From assembly GCF_000722545.1 (NCBI RefSeq), contig NZ_JNVM01000038.1, positions 1 to 64,000 of the forward strand: 64,000 bases of DNA, given 5' to 3'. The stretch is from Paenibacillus tyrphae (lineage in GTDB: Bacteria; Bacillota; Bacilli; Paenibacillales; NBRC-103111). The translations under genes and the position numbers were made by a program. A model generated the notes under the pieces. That model had not been told where the DNA came from and searched no databases. It was given only the letters and a program-made list of their open reading frames with translations. This document shows positions 43,282 through 51,474 of the stretch, piece after piece. Within the stretch, counting starts at the first letter, position 1; the number at the start of each line of letters is the position of its first letter.

Positions 43282-43449
43282 AGGCTCCCGCCCTCCTCCA
43301 AAAATAACCGACTTACTCGGTGTTCGTGCGCGTTGAGCATGCTTCAGCTAGTATAACGAGCATATGGCTAAAAAGATTTGGTATGGCAGCAATTTTTTTC
43401 GAAACATTTGATCGGTCTGTTTACTTGTAGCCGGGAAAAAATAAAAAAA

Positions 43450-43471
43450 ACATCACCTTAGCCGGTGATGT
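43450..43471. terminator. Hairpin between clusters
   Basis: ACATCACC/GGTGATGT stem with a 6-nt loop, preceded by eight A, which gives a T-tract on the minus strand. It lies 85 bp downstream of the GNAT gene stop and upstream of the ABC cluster. The rest of 43282-43555 has no gene. Confidence 0.7.
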
Positions 43472-43555
43472 GATAAGCTATTCATTAAATTGTCGGTCAA
43501 CCATATATTTCTCATCGAGCCATGTTAGAACGGGGAACCCGCCGATAGCTCAGAT

Positions 43556-43975
43556 TTATTCATATATCATGACCCAATATTTTTCTCCAGAATGACCTTC
43601 TTCAACGACTTTCTTCCAACCTTTATTCTCATAAAATGTCATCGCTTTTTGATTTTCAGATACACACTTCAATCTTAATGGTTTATTCATTTTTTCTACG
43701 GAGGCATCAAGCAGCAGACCGCCAACACCCTTGCCAAAGAAATCGGGATGAACAAATAAATTATGAATAAAGTTATCTGGCAAGTACAATGAAGCGAATC
43801 CGAGAATATGATTATCCTCCTCCGCTAAAATGATATACTCGTCCACAGTATGATTATCAAAATCTTCCAAAGTCATTTCTTCTATATCCGCCCAATGAAA
43901 ATTTTTACGACGTGATTCCAAGTATATATTTCTTAATTCAGCGTAATCTGATTCATTTGCTACTCTAATCCTCAC
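43556..43975 (-). CDS. GNAT family N-acetyltransferase
   Basis: 139 residues, start GTG after AAAGGAAG. Acetyl-CoA loop: VHPDFFGKGVGGLLLDASVE near residue 75, with the RxxGxG-type pattern in variant form. HILGFASLYLPDNFIHNLFV is the central beta-strand, and CVSENQKAMTFYENKGWKKV is the C-terminal motif of the family. The substrate is unknown. It is about 100 bp downstream of a methyltransferase gene. Confidence 0.88.
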   Translation of the reverse strand: MRIRVANESDYAELRNIYLESRRKNFHWADIEEMTLEDFDNHTVDEYIILAEEDNHILGFASLYLPDNFIHNLFVHPDFFGKGVGGLLLDASVEKMNKPLRLKCVSENQKAMTFYENKGWKKVVEEGHSGEKYWVMIYE

Positions 43976-44083
43976 ATTTTCACTCTCGCTTCCTTTACAT
44001 TAATGAGTCGCCGACGTTTGTTAGCCGGGATTATTGCACAAAGGTCTCGGGATACAACTCCAAGACCCCATAAATGTGAACTA

Positions 44084-44842
44084 TTATTTTCGTACAGCTT
44101 CGAAAGTAAATATCTGATTCCCGTTTGTCGGTTGCTTATCGTACACATAATCGGTGGAGCATACAATATCTGAGAATCCGATGTTTTCTAATACAAGCTT
44201 GAATTCCTCAATACCGTACCAGCGCAGTGCAAAACGCTGCAGCTCGGATTCAATGAGCTTTCCTTTGCGCCACTTTTCATATTTTAGGTAGGAAACCGTA
44301 TAATGATGAAGCATGTTAAATTCTACAAGCTTATTTTCTACTGTAATGACATCTTCTGAAGGCAAAGTGAAGGTTGACGTAGAGATCTTTCCTTCCTCCA
44401 TGCTTTCGGGCAAAATTAGGTCAATAATTACCCGTCCTCCAGGAACTAGATGCTCATAAAAACATTGCAGGGCGCTAATTGAGTCTTTACGATTCTCAAT
44501 CAAACAGAAAGACCCGGTTGGAATAATGATGGCCTCGTATTTATGAGGCAACGAAAAATTTTGTAATTCTCCTTCATACAAAACCGGCTTTAGGTTTCGC
44601 TCTTCACAGCGTTTACGGCAAGAAGCCAACATTTCCGGGGAATAATCAATCCCGTCTACAATCAATCCTGCCTCGAGAAGCGGAATAAGCATGCGACCGG
44701 ACCCTACGGCCGCTTCCAGAACTCGACCTTGGCAAGACTTCAGCCTATCGAGATAATACTCGATATCGCCACCGATCGAGTGCCCCACAGGTTTGTTAAG
44801 ATCATAAACTTCCGTACACAGATTACTATAGTAGCTGAACAT
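44084..44842 (-). CDS. Class I SAM-dependent methyltransferase
   Basis: 252 residues. Motif I is VLEAAVGSGRMLIPLLEAG near residue 39, motif II is VDGIDYSPEMLASC, and IIIPTGSFCLIENRKD covers motif IV. HLVPGGRVIIDLI is motif V/VI. Substrate unknown; it looks like a small-molecule methyltransferase. GGAGG lies 7-8 nt before ATG. Confidence 0.88.
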   Translation of the reverse strand: MFSYYSNLCTEVYDLNKPVGHSIGGDIEYYLDRLKSCQGRVLEAAVGSGRMLIPLLEAGLIVDGIDYSPEMLASCRKRCEERNLKPVLYEGELQNFSLPHKYEAIIIPTGSFCLIENRKDSISALQCFYEHLVPGGRVIIDLILPESMEEGKISTSTFTLPSEDVITVENKLVEFNMLHHYTVSYLKYEKWRKGKLIESELQRFALRWYGIEEFKLVLENIGFSDIVCSTDYVYDKQPTNGNQIFTFEAVRK

Positions 44843-45078
44843 TTGTTTTTTCCTCCGTTTGATAATACACGGAAGATTTGTAATAAAGGGATAACCGATA
44901 TTATACCTTCCATGTCTCTGATATAGTGGTTAGTTGGAAAGAGCAGACTGTCATTAAAATCGCCTACTTTCATTGGAATTAACATGGATACTACCATAGA
45001 AAACTAAAGTATGCAACTTAATACATTAGACGTCTGTGTCCTATTCACGGCAGCCCTGATTAAAGTGGATGGGATGCA

Positions 45079-45153
45079 TTACATCAAGTATTTTCCCGTC
45101 ATCGACTGCTCTGCATGGATGATCTGCTCCGGTGTGCCCGCGAACACCACCTC
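45079..45153 (-). pseudogene. C-terminal scrap of a UvrA-like ATPase
   Basis: About 24 codons read VVFAGTPEQIIHAEQSMTGK followed by YLM and a stop. UvrA and its stand-alone paralogues end in GTPEE...SYTGxYL, so this is the last piece of such a gene, apparently replaced upstream by the DMT transporter gene, whose stop lies 20 bp away. Only the tail is present. The rest of 44843-45078 shows no gene. Confidence 0.5.
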
Positions 45154-45172
45154 CGATAATGTTCAAGAATGG

Positions 45173-46114
45173 TTATTTTGCATATTCACCTGCTTTTTTC
45201 CTCTGTCTCTGAACCAAATTATTCATCACCAGCGCGATGATCACGATGAGGATTCCTGCCAACTGCAACCTACCGACTTCAACGCCCTGGAAGGCACTGA
45301 TCGTGACTGTCGTAACAGGAACGATGTTCATAAATAGCATGCCGTTCTCCGGCTTCAAAATTTTATTACCGACGTTCCATGTGAACACGGCAAGTACGCC
45401 TGCGATCAGGATCATATACAGCAGTTCCGCCCCTGCGCTTCCGATCCTCTCCGCGCTTGGCATCGTCAAGGCTCCGAAAACCGTTGCCGACAGCACGATT
45501 AAAATATTCATCAAGGATCCGAAGCATGTTGTCAAAGCGGTGTAGCGAAGCGGCGACCAGCCTGCAAATTGACTGCCACCCATCGTATAAACGACCCAGC
45601 ATAGAGCACCGAGCATAATCAGCAGACTGGCGCCAATGTGCTCTTTAGTTTGAACGATTAGGGAGGGATCTCCATTCGTTATGACTAGCAGTGCGCCTGA
45701 AAGCGCAATGAAAATTGAAATAAAAGTAGACAGCTTGGGTTTACTTTTATTCATAGCCCAATTTACGCACGTCGTCATTAGTGGCATTAACGCCATGATA
45801 ACGGAGGCAATGATTGCACCTGACGGTCCGCTGAGCTGTTGTCCGACAAAGGTAAGAAAGCCGAATCCCGAAAACCCTGCAGCGCCAAAAAATAATAACT
45901 TCCACGATTTCCCCTCCACTCGGAGAACGTTCTTCCCTTCGGAAACGATCAGCATTCCCAGAAGAATGAGGCCAGCCCATATGTAGCGAATCGTTGTGAA
46001 ATAGAACGGATCGAGAATCTTCAAAGCAACTTGCATGACGGGAAACATGCCTCCCCACGCCAGCACAGGAATCAAACAATAGGTGATACCCGTTAGTAAA
46101 GTGTTTCTGTTCAT
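45173..46114 (-). CDS. DMT-superfamily (EamA) transporter
   Basis: 313 residues from MNRNTLLTGITYCLIPVLAW, AGAAGG before ATG. Ten hydrophobic segments form two EamA repeats. PSGAIIASVIMALMPLMTTC and TKEHIGASLLIMLGALCWVV are typical of the repeats. Such proteins export amino acids or other metabolites. It is divergent from a MocR regulator, a common arrangement in which the regulator controls the transporter. Confidence 0.9.
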   Translation of the reverse strand: MNRNTLLTGITYCLIPVLAWGGMFPVMQVALKILDPFYFTTIRYIWAGLILLGMLIVSEGKNVLRVEGKSWKLLFFGAAGFSGFGFLTFVGQQLSGPSGAIIASVIMALMPLMTTCVNWAMNKSKPKLSTFISIFIALSGALLVITNGDPSLIVQTKEHIGASLLIMLGALCWVVYTMGGSQFAGWSPLRYTALTTCFGSLMNILIVLSATVFGALTMPSAERIGSAGAELLYMILIAGVLAVFTWNVGNKILKPENGMLFMNIVPVTTVTISAFQGVEVGRLQLAGILIVIIALVMNNLVQRQRKKAGEYAK

Positions 46115-46193
46115 ACTCAAAACCTTCTTTCTTGTGCTACGCGGATTTTCCTTGATCTGAACCTCCTTTTTTCCCATCATAAACGAAGGTGAA

Positions 46194-46221
46194 TAGAACA
46201 GATCGAATGGACTAGAACAGA
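46194..46221. promoter_or_regulatory. Direct repeat, candidate MocR operator
   Basis: TAGAACAGA occurs twice (46194-46202 and 46213-46221), 19 bp apart start to start, in the divergent promoter region of the DMT and MocR genes. MocR/GabR proteins bind direct repeats spaced about two helical turns. A TATAAT (46233-46238) follows on the plus strand. Confidence 0.5.
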
Positions 46222-46298
46222 AGGAGGGAGTTTCCTGTATAATAGAGACACACGCGCAAGTGCGTATTTGCGGGTTAATGAGCCTGGGGGCAAAACAT

Positions 46299-47735
46299 AT
46301 GAAAAAAACAGTTCTTTCAACCGGATATGCAGGCAAACTGTTTGAACAAATCTATGACTATATTCTGGATCGGATCCTTCGCGGAGAATGGAAGCCGCAT
46401 GATAAGCTTCCCTCCATCCGCTTGCTGGCGATGGAATTCAATGTGCATCGACTGACGGTCTATAAAGCCTATCAGCTACTGAAGGAGAATCGGATCGTTG
46501 AAGCGAAGGACAAATCCGGCTATTATGTGAGACCGGACAGCAGTCTTCCTGTAGATTCGCTGAATGATCCGATCATTTCCGCTTACGTGCATGAAAGCCA
46601 TCTTTCTGAAATCCATCAAGTGCAAGCCGAATATGTACTATCAAAATCGCTGCTCGACCCGAACCTGCTCCCCAATCTTTATTTTTCGGAATATGTGAAG
46701 CAAGTGTTCGATTTGTATCCCAAAATGCTCGGCACCTACTTTACCGTGCAAGGAGACCAGGAGCTACGGGATGCGTTGTGCCGTCACTTTACCGATTGTC
46801 ACCGGTTTCACTTGTCTGCAGACGAATTGTTGATCACTTGCGGATCGCAGGAGGCCATGGATTTGGTGGCCAGAGCACTGGTCAAGCCGAGAGATGCCGT
46901 TATGTTGGAGCGTCCTACCTACAGCACGGCGATTGATATTTTCAGAAGACAAGGCGCAGCTATCGTTCCAGTCGAGATCCACCCATACGGCTACGATCTG
47001 GAGCAGGTGGAGAAGCTGATGCAAGCCTACAAGCCGCGGCTGTTTTATCTAAATCCCACCTTTCAAAGTCCAACAGGCTATATCGTACCCGCCGAACAAA
47101 GGAAAAGGCTCGTTGAGCTTGCCGAGCGGTATCAATGTCTGCTACTAGAGGATGATCCTTACCGTGACATTTATTTTGGCGAAGAGCCGCCACTGCCTCT
47201 TTTTGCTTACGATACGGGAGGATGGGTCATTTATCTTCGCAGCTTCAGCAAATATATCGCTCCCGGCCTCGGCATCGCCGTCGTTGCGTGCCGCCCTTCC
47301 ATCATGAACTACCTGATAAAAGCCAAATTGTTGTCGGACAGCGGGACGCCTTTGGTGAATCAGAAAATTTTTCTGCATTATTTTTTCTCCGAGCGGCTGC
47401 AGCAGCATATGGAGAAGCTTCGCATTGCACTTGCGGTCCGAAAGGATATCGTAGAACAGGAATTGTCCGCTACCGACTGGCAGTGGAACTCCCCTGCAGG
47501 CGGATTCAACTTATGGGTGAAGCTGCCGGAAACGGTGGAGATGGAACGTTTACTCAGTACATGCATCAAGCAATCAATTACCTTTGTGCCCGGAGCGATT
47601 TGCGATCCGCTCAAGGAGTACAAATCATGGATACGCCTCAGCTATTCCTATCTGAATGAGCAGCTATTGAGAAAAGGCATCCTGAGGCTTGTCGAATTGG
47701 TAGACGGGTGCAGCGGTTTATCTAAGAAAAAATAA
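46299..47735 (+). CDS. MocR-type regulator (GntR domain with aminotransferase domain)
   Basis: 478 residues from MKKTVLSTGYAGKLFEQIYD; the frame begins further upstream at a GTG without family match. N-terminal GntR helix: LPSIRLLAMEFNVHRLTVYK. Aminotransferase part: ITCGSQEAMDLVARALVKP, LERPTYSTAIDIF, LNPTFQSPTGY, LLEDDPYRDIYFGE and LRSFSKYIAPGLGI with the PLP Lys. It probably senses an amino compound through PLP and controls the divergent DMT transporter gene. Confidence 0.92.
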   Translation: MKKTVLSTGYAGKLFEQIYDYILDRILRGEWKPHDKLPSIRLLAMEFNVHRLTVYKAYQLLKENRIVEAKDKSGYYVRPDSSLPVDSLNDPIISAYVHESHLSEIHQVQAEYVLSKSLLDPNLLPNLYFSEYVKQVFDLYPKMLGTYFTVQGDQELRDALCRHFTDCHRFHLSADELLITCGSQEAMDLVARALVKPRDAVMLERPTYSTAIDIFRRQGAAIVPVEIHPYGYDLEQVEKLMQAYKPRLFYLNPTFQSPTGYIVPAEQRKRLVELAERYQCLLLEDDPYRDIYFGEEPPLPLFAYDTGGWVIYLRSFSKYIAPGLGIAVVACRPSIMNYLIKAKLLSDSGTPLVNQKIFLHYFFSERLQQHMEKLRIALAVRKDIVEQELSATDWQWNSPAGGFNLWVKLPETVEMERLLSTCIKQSITFVPGAICDPLKEYKSWIRLSYSYLNEQLLRKGILRLVELVDGCSGLSKKK

Positions 47736-48047
47736 CAATTTTCACCTTGAATTCCTACCATGTACGCTAATAAAGCACCTTACAGTGGACAATCGCCTTG
47801 AAATTCTAGACCCAAACAAACCGACTGTATAAGGAAGCAGGCAAAACGTGGAGTGTCCTGGAGGTCTCGGCCAGCCACTGCCGGAGCCGGCGGCGTTTAC
47901 GGGGATGGCGGAGCCCGCGAATACGGAGGATGGACGTATGTTTGCCCCGCATGTTGCACCGTCATCCGATGCCGAACGACCGAGACAACCCTTTCCACTC
48001 GACCGGGTTTATAGTATGCTAGCCATATAAGGGAGGAGATGGAATCT
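47736..48047. other. Intergenic stretch, no convincing gene
   Basis: Open frames here lack ribosome binding sites and family resemblance. TATAGT near 48010 about 30 bp before the dinB-like start may be its -10 element. Confidence 0.35.
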
Positions 48048-48545
48048 ATGGTGAAACAACTGATCGTCGGGGACGCCATGCATGAGCTGGCCACTACGCG
48101 CCGCATCCTGGAGCGCTTGCCTGAGGAGCATATGACGTGGAAGCCGCACGTGAAATCGATGACGTTGGGCGGGCTGGCCACGCACCTGATCAACCTGCTG
48201 AACTGGCAAGTCGCGATTTTTCTTTACCCGGAATTCGATCTTTCGACCGTGCCGCTTCGGAGGGAACCTCTGGAAAGACGCGAAGACGTGCTGGAGGAAT
48301 TCGACGCGAACGTCGTCAAGCTTGAAAAGCTGTTAGCCGAATGCGACGAGAAAATGCTCGGCGAGGAATGGACCTTGCGGAACGGCGACCATATCATCCT
48401 GCGCCAACCGCGGGCGATGGCGCTTCGCACCTTCGGATTAAGCCACATGGTCCACCACCGGGCGCAGCTCGGGGTTTATTTGCGGCTTCTCGATATTCCG
48501 GTGCCGGGCCTCTACGGTCCCTCGGCCGACGAGGAAGGCAAATGA
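48048..48545 (+). CDS. DinB family protein
   Basis: 165 residues from MVKQLIVGDAMHELATTRRI; GGGAGGAG lies 9 nt before this ATG, while an ATG three codons upstream touches it. Metal-ligand His positions lie in LATHLINLLNW near residue 45 and SHMVHHRAQLG near residue 140. The C-terminus PVPGLYGPSADEEGK is shared with the DinB protein at 23941..24429. Its enzymatic role is unknown. Confidence 0.9.
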   Translation: MVKQLIVGDAMHELATTRRILERLPEEHMTWKPHVKSMTLGGLATHLINLLNWQVAIFLYPEFDLSTVPLRREPLERREDVLEEFDANVVKLEKLLAECDEKMLGEEWTLRNGDHIILRQPRAMALRTFGLSHMVHHRAQLGVYLRLLDIPVPGLYGPSADEEGK

Positions 48546-48554
48546 ACTAAGACG

Positions 48555-48613
48555 CCCCGAAAAGTCGCAGGGCATCGGCTTGACGCCGGTACTCTGCGGC
48601 TGTTTTTTCGGGA
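48555..48613 (+). terminator. Terminator of the dinB-like gene
   Basis: A long imperfect stem: CCCGAAAA and CGCAGGGCATCGGC pair with GCCGGTACTCTGCG and TTTTTTCGGG, with T6 in the distal arm. It starts 10 bp after the stop codon. Confidence 0.65.
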
Positions 48614-48652
48614 TCTAGGACTGGACGACAAATTGCATGTGGAGGAGTGTAT

Positions 48653-48808
48653 TTGCCTGAAACATTAGTGTCAATTGATGCAGCTGTCGCCCGTTTTGAA
48701 CAATTCGGTGTTCAAATTTCCAGTGCTAGCGATATTTCGCGTAAAACGTCAGCGACTTTTTTCGGATTAGTCATCATCGGCCAATGCCCACCGCCTTCAA
48801 TTTCGTGA
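48653..48808 (+). pseudogene. 5' stub of an unidentified gene
   Basis: TTG 48653 lies 5 nt after GGAGGAG, and the frame begins LPETLVSIDAAVARFEQFGV, which looks like a genuine N-terminus. From 48712 on it runs antisense through the hydrolase remnant, so at most 20 codons are original. I do not recognise the gene. It appears to have been cut when the two remnants were joined. Confidence 0.35.
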
Positions 48809-49103
48809 ATTGGCCATCCAGCATTTCTTGCTCGTAACATCGCTTGATGAAATATGGAAGTAAATGGCCACTCTGCAGGGTGGTCCGAACGACGTTCTCT
48901 AGATCCTCATACTCCAGTACTCCTAGAATGTCGTCTACATGTGTATGAAATCCGATTGCTGGATGAGATAAATGTTTACGCTCTCCAAGACCGGTCAAAG
49001 TCGGAGTATAGACATCGTGTCCATAAGAACGCAACAACTTTGCCACCTCCTTCCACTGAAATCCTCCACCCCAAGATCCGTGAACGAATACGAAAGTTGC
49101 CAT
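48712..49103 (-). pseudogene. Alpha/beta hydrolase with large internal deletion
   Basis: N-terminal part MATFVFVHGSWGGGFQWKEV to LEYEDLENVV is the first third of a salicylate-esterase/MenH-like hydrolase, with the HGSWGGG oxyanion loop. After VV the family sequence resumes in another frame as DHPAEWPFTSIFHQAMLRAR, then IEGGGHWPMMTNPKKVADVL to a stop at 48712. This is the C-terminal part with the catalytic His. About 100 residues with the nucleophile Ser and the Asp are missing, and the join is out of frame. GGAGGG precedes ATG. Confidence 0.8.
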
Positions 49104-49247
49104 GAATGAACGCCCTCCTAAGTAATGTAAATATAAATAAGAAGCATTCTCAATTTTAAAGAAAAAAATAAAAAAAACTATCCCGCAAATATGGGATTTA
49201 GATGATGGAATATCATGTCCGAGCGATGCGTTGCACTTGCTGCCACA

Positions 49248-49280
49248 TTAAAAAACACCCACTGTACGTGAGTGTATTTT
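49248..49280. terminator. Hairpin between the arginase-like gene and the hydrolase remnant
   Basis: ACACCCAC/GTGAGTGT arms (49255-49262, 49268-49275) with one mismatch, A-tract before and TATTTT after. It lies 50 bp downstream of the arginase-like gene stop (minus). Confidence 0.5.
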
Positions 49281-49325
49281 AATGATTAAGCAATTCATTG
49301 TTCTATTATAATTCCGTTAATGACC

Positions 49326-50156
49326 TTAATTATTTAAAATAGGTATTTCTCCAAGCAGATTCTTCAAGTGAATCGAATCCCACGGCAAATGCTCCGTTAT
49401 ACCTAATCCAACTACATCTGTTTCTTCAGATAATTGTTTAATCAGATGAAGTAGTTGAGGCATTTGCATGGTTCCCGCAGCAGAAAAATTATAAGGTGCT
49501 TCAGGATTGGCGAATAATAAAGAACGGAATACCTTTGGGTCAAGAACATCTAAATCAAGGTGAATAGCCAGGTGCTTAATGCCACTTTCTTTAATCCACT
49601 CTTTTAAAGATTCCGTACTGTTCATTAACTCTTTCGTTCCAGCTGTTTTAATACCTAGTCTTTGAATGATTTCTGAATCTTGTTCTGTAGGAGCTTCTAA
49701 TCCCGCCATAAAGATATTTTCAGGCTTTAGAGGGATTTTCACATGTTTTGCGAACTCTTCATCTCCTTCTCCCAAAAGATTCCCAAGAGGTAATGTATGT
49801 CCGTAGTCATACCCAACAATCCTAACCAAATCACTGTGAGCATCGATCCAAATTAAACCTAATTCCCCGCCGTATCGTTCGTTTAAATAGGCAAATGGGG
49901 CTTGCTCGACTAAGCAGTCACCACCAAACATTACAATGCGATCTGGCTTATGAGCATGAATGATATGCTGAGCAGCCTCTAATTGTTCAAGCAGCTGTTT
50001 TCTCCCATTCATACCGTTCTCATTTTCAAGTGGAGTTCCATCATAAGCTTGAACTGGAACTTTAATAAGGAGTTGATCGTTGTCCGGAGCCAGCCAAGCA
50101 AGCAGTTCGGCTCCAAAAGAATAGTTAGGGTTGTTTCCCCCTTGCCATTGCGGCAT
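49326..50156 (-). CDS. Arginase/agmatinase family protein
   Basis: 276 residues from MPQWQGGNNPNYSFGAELLA. The metal-binding segments are visible: LIWIDAHSDL (DAHSD) near residue 123 and IHLDLDVLDP near residue 200. The first motif reads GGDC instead of GGDH, a variant known in part of the family. Substrate (arginine, agmatine, guanidinobutyrate) cannot be told. The ATG at 50156 has no ribosome binding site. AAAGGAG lies about 30 nt further upstream and is followed, in frame, by ATT AAA AAA ACG ATA CGT CTT TTA, which reads like the true N-terminus (KKTIRLL), so a rare ATT start about nine codons upstream is possible. It is divergent from an HxlR regulator. Confidence 0.85.
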   Translation of the reverse strand: MPQWQGGNNPNYSFGAELLAWLAPDNDQLLIKVPVQAYDGTPLENENGMNGRKQLLEQLEAAQHIIHAHKPDRIVMFGGDCLVEQAPFAYLNERYGGELGLIWIDAHSDLVRIVGYDYGHTLPLGNLLGEGDEEFAKHVKIPLKPENIFMAGLEAPTEQDSEIIQRLGIKTAGTKELMNSTESLKEWIKESGIKHLAIHLDLDVLDPKVFRSLLFANPEAPYNFSAAGTMQMPQLLHLIKQLSEETDVVGLGITEHLPWDSIHLKNLLGEIPILNN

Positions 50157-50240
50157 TAAAAGACGTATCGTTTTTTTAATCGTTTTTTTCTCTCCTTTAC
50201 TTCAAAGTAAGGCTAGTATAAACTGAGCACAAATAAAAAA

Positions 50241-50269
50241 GTAGTACGCACTTTATTGATAGGTACTAC
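50241..50269. promoter_or_regulatory. Inverted repeat, candidate HxlR operator
   Basis: GTAGTAC, 15 bp, GTACTAC: a perfect 7-bp inverted repeat with GTAC cores, in the promoter region shared by the arginase-like and HxlR genes. HxlR proteins bind GTAC-containing repeats. Confidence 0.5.
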
Positions 50270-50289
50270 CCGAAAGGATAGTGGTAAAC

Positions 50290-50631
50290 ATGAGTATGGC
50301 TGAATATAAAGGTAAAGTTAAACATATTCAAGATACGCCTTTTGGTTATACAATTTCAGTGATTGGCGGTAAATGGAAAATGGTTATTATTTACCTCCTG
50401 GCAGAAAACCAACCGGTTCGCTTTAATGATCTGAAAAGACAAATAGGAACCATTACTTTTAAAACATTGAGTTCACAACTAAAAGAACTCGAAGCGGATG
50501 GTCTCGTGAAACGGAAAGAGTATCCGCAAGTTCCCCCTAAAGTCGAGTACAGTCTCACACATAAAGCGGAAACTCTATTACCCGTTTTGGAAGAGTTATG
50601 TGAGTGGGGAGTAAAAAACCAAAATAATTAA
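50290..50631 (+). CDS. HxlR-family winged-helix regulator
   Basis: 113 residues from MSMAEYKGKVKHIQDTPFGY; GTG at 50281 is an alternative start. The HxlR core is VIGGKWKMVIIYLLAENQPV, RFNDLKRQIGTITFKTLSSQ, LKELEADGLVKRKEYPQVPP and KVEYSLTHKAETLLPVL. No conserved Cys near the N-terminus (as in redox-sensing YodB or HypR) is seen. Divergence from the arginase-like gene and the GTAC repeat between them suggest control of that gene and of itself. Confidence 0.92.
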   Translation: MSMAEYKGKVKHIQDTPFGYTISVIGGKWKMVIIYLLAENQPVRFNDLKRQIGTITFKTLSSQLKELEADGLVKRKEYPQVPPKVEYSLTHKAETLLPVLEELCEWGVKNQNN

Positions 50632-50652
50632 ATCCGGTTTTCTGATGGTCCG

Positions 50653-51384
50653 TTAACGTGAAAACGGCAGCCGATCGTTCTGGCCGGCTGCCGTCATGTC
50701 TTGATTCAGCTCCGTAAGAGCGGAAGAACGGCTAAGTTCTAATATTTGTTCTTTAACATTTACATTACTTAATCCCCCGTGATAACATACAGCGGATGCA
50801 ATGTCGAGGTCTAAATACTTTTGCAATGATAGACGAGCTACGTTCAAATCCGGAGTCGTCGGGACATGAATTCCCCTGAGAATACCGTCTACACTATACA
50901 TGGAATCCCCAGCGACGAGAGTCTTACTTTTACTTAAATAAAGGCTGATATGACCGGGAGTATGTCCAGGAGTATGGATGACTCGAATCCCGCCGCAAAA
51001 TGGCAGTTCCTGACCGTCAATTAAGGTATAGTCCACTTTGCCTTTCGGCGGATTCTCCAGGTGACCGTCTTTTAAAAGAGGAATCTCCCCCTGAATATAC
51101 GGCTTATCCAGCTCGTGTGCATATACTTTCACATGATTGTTACTCTCCTGCAAAATCTCAGGAAGACTGCCTATATGATCCACATCCTGATGCGTCAAAA
51201 TAACAATTTTCAGTCTGTCGAACGAGACTCCCGCCTTTTCAATGACAGCGCGTAAATCTTTAAATTGGCCTGGGAAACCTGTGTCAATTAAAATTGCTAT
51301 TTCTTGATCCCACAGAAGAATTGGGTGAAACATAGTCCCATGAAAATCTAGATGAAGCATTTCTACTCCTGTTGCAATCTCCAT
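50653..51384 (-). CDS. MBL-fold metallo-hydrolase
   Basis: 243 residues. The metal motif is ILTHQDVDHIGS near residue 62 (HxxxDH, with Gln in place of the second His). Further ligands lie in HTPGHTPGHISLY near residue 135 and AGDSMY near residue 160, and a final His in VCYHGG. Substrate unknown: lactonases, glyoxalase II-like thioesterases and others share the fold. GGAGG lies 7 nt before ATG. It converges with the HxlR gene. Confidence 0.88.
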   Translation of the reverse strand: MEIATGVEMLHLDFHGTMFHPILLWDQEIAILIDTGFPGQFKDLRAVIEKAGVSFDRLKIVILTHQDVDHIGSLPEILQESNNHVKVYAHELDKPYIQGEIPLLKDGHLENPPKGKVDYTLIDGQELPFCGGIRVIHTPGHTPGHISLYLSKSKTLVAGDSMYSVDGILRGIHVPTTPDLNVARLSLQKYLDLDIASAVCYHGGLSNVNVKEQILELSRSSALTELNQDMTAAGQNDRLPFSR

Positions 51385-51474
51385 AATACACCTCCGTAAA
51401 AATATATTTTTACGTAAAATAATTTTAATGTTTGTATTTGGCGATTGTCAATATTTTTCTTCGCGATTGTTCAA

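Noticed and set aside
47848..48030. Possible 60-residue gene before the dinB-like gene
   Set aside because: No ribosome binding site and composition unlike a protein; it overlaps the probable dinB promoter.
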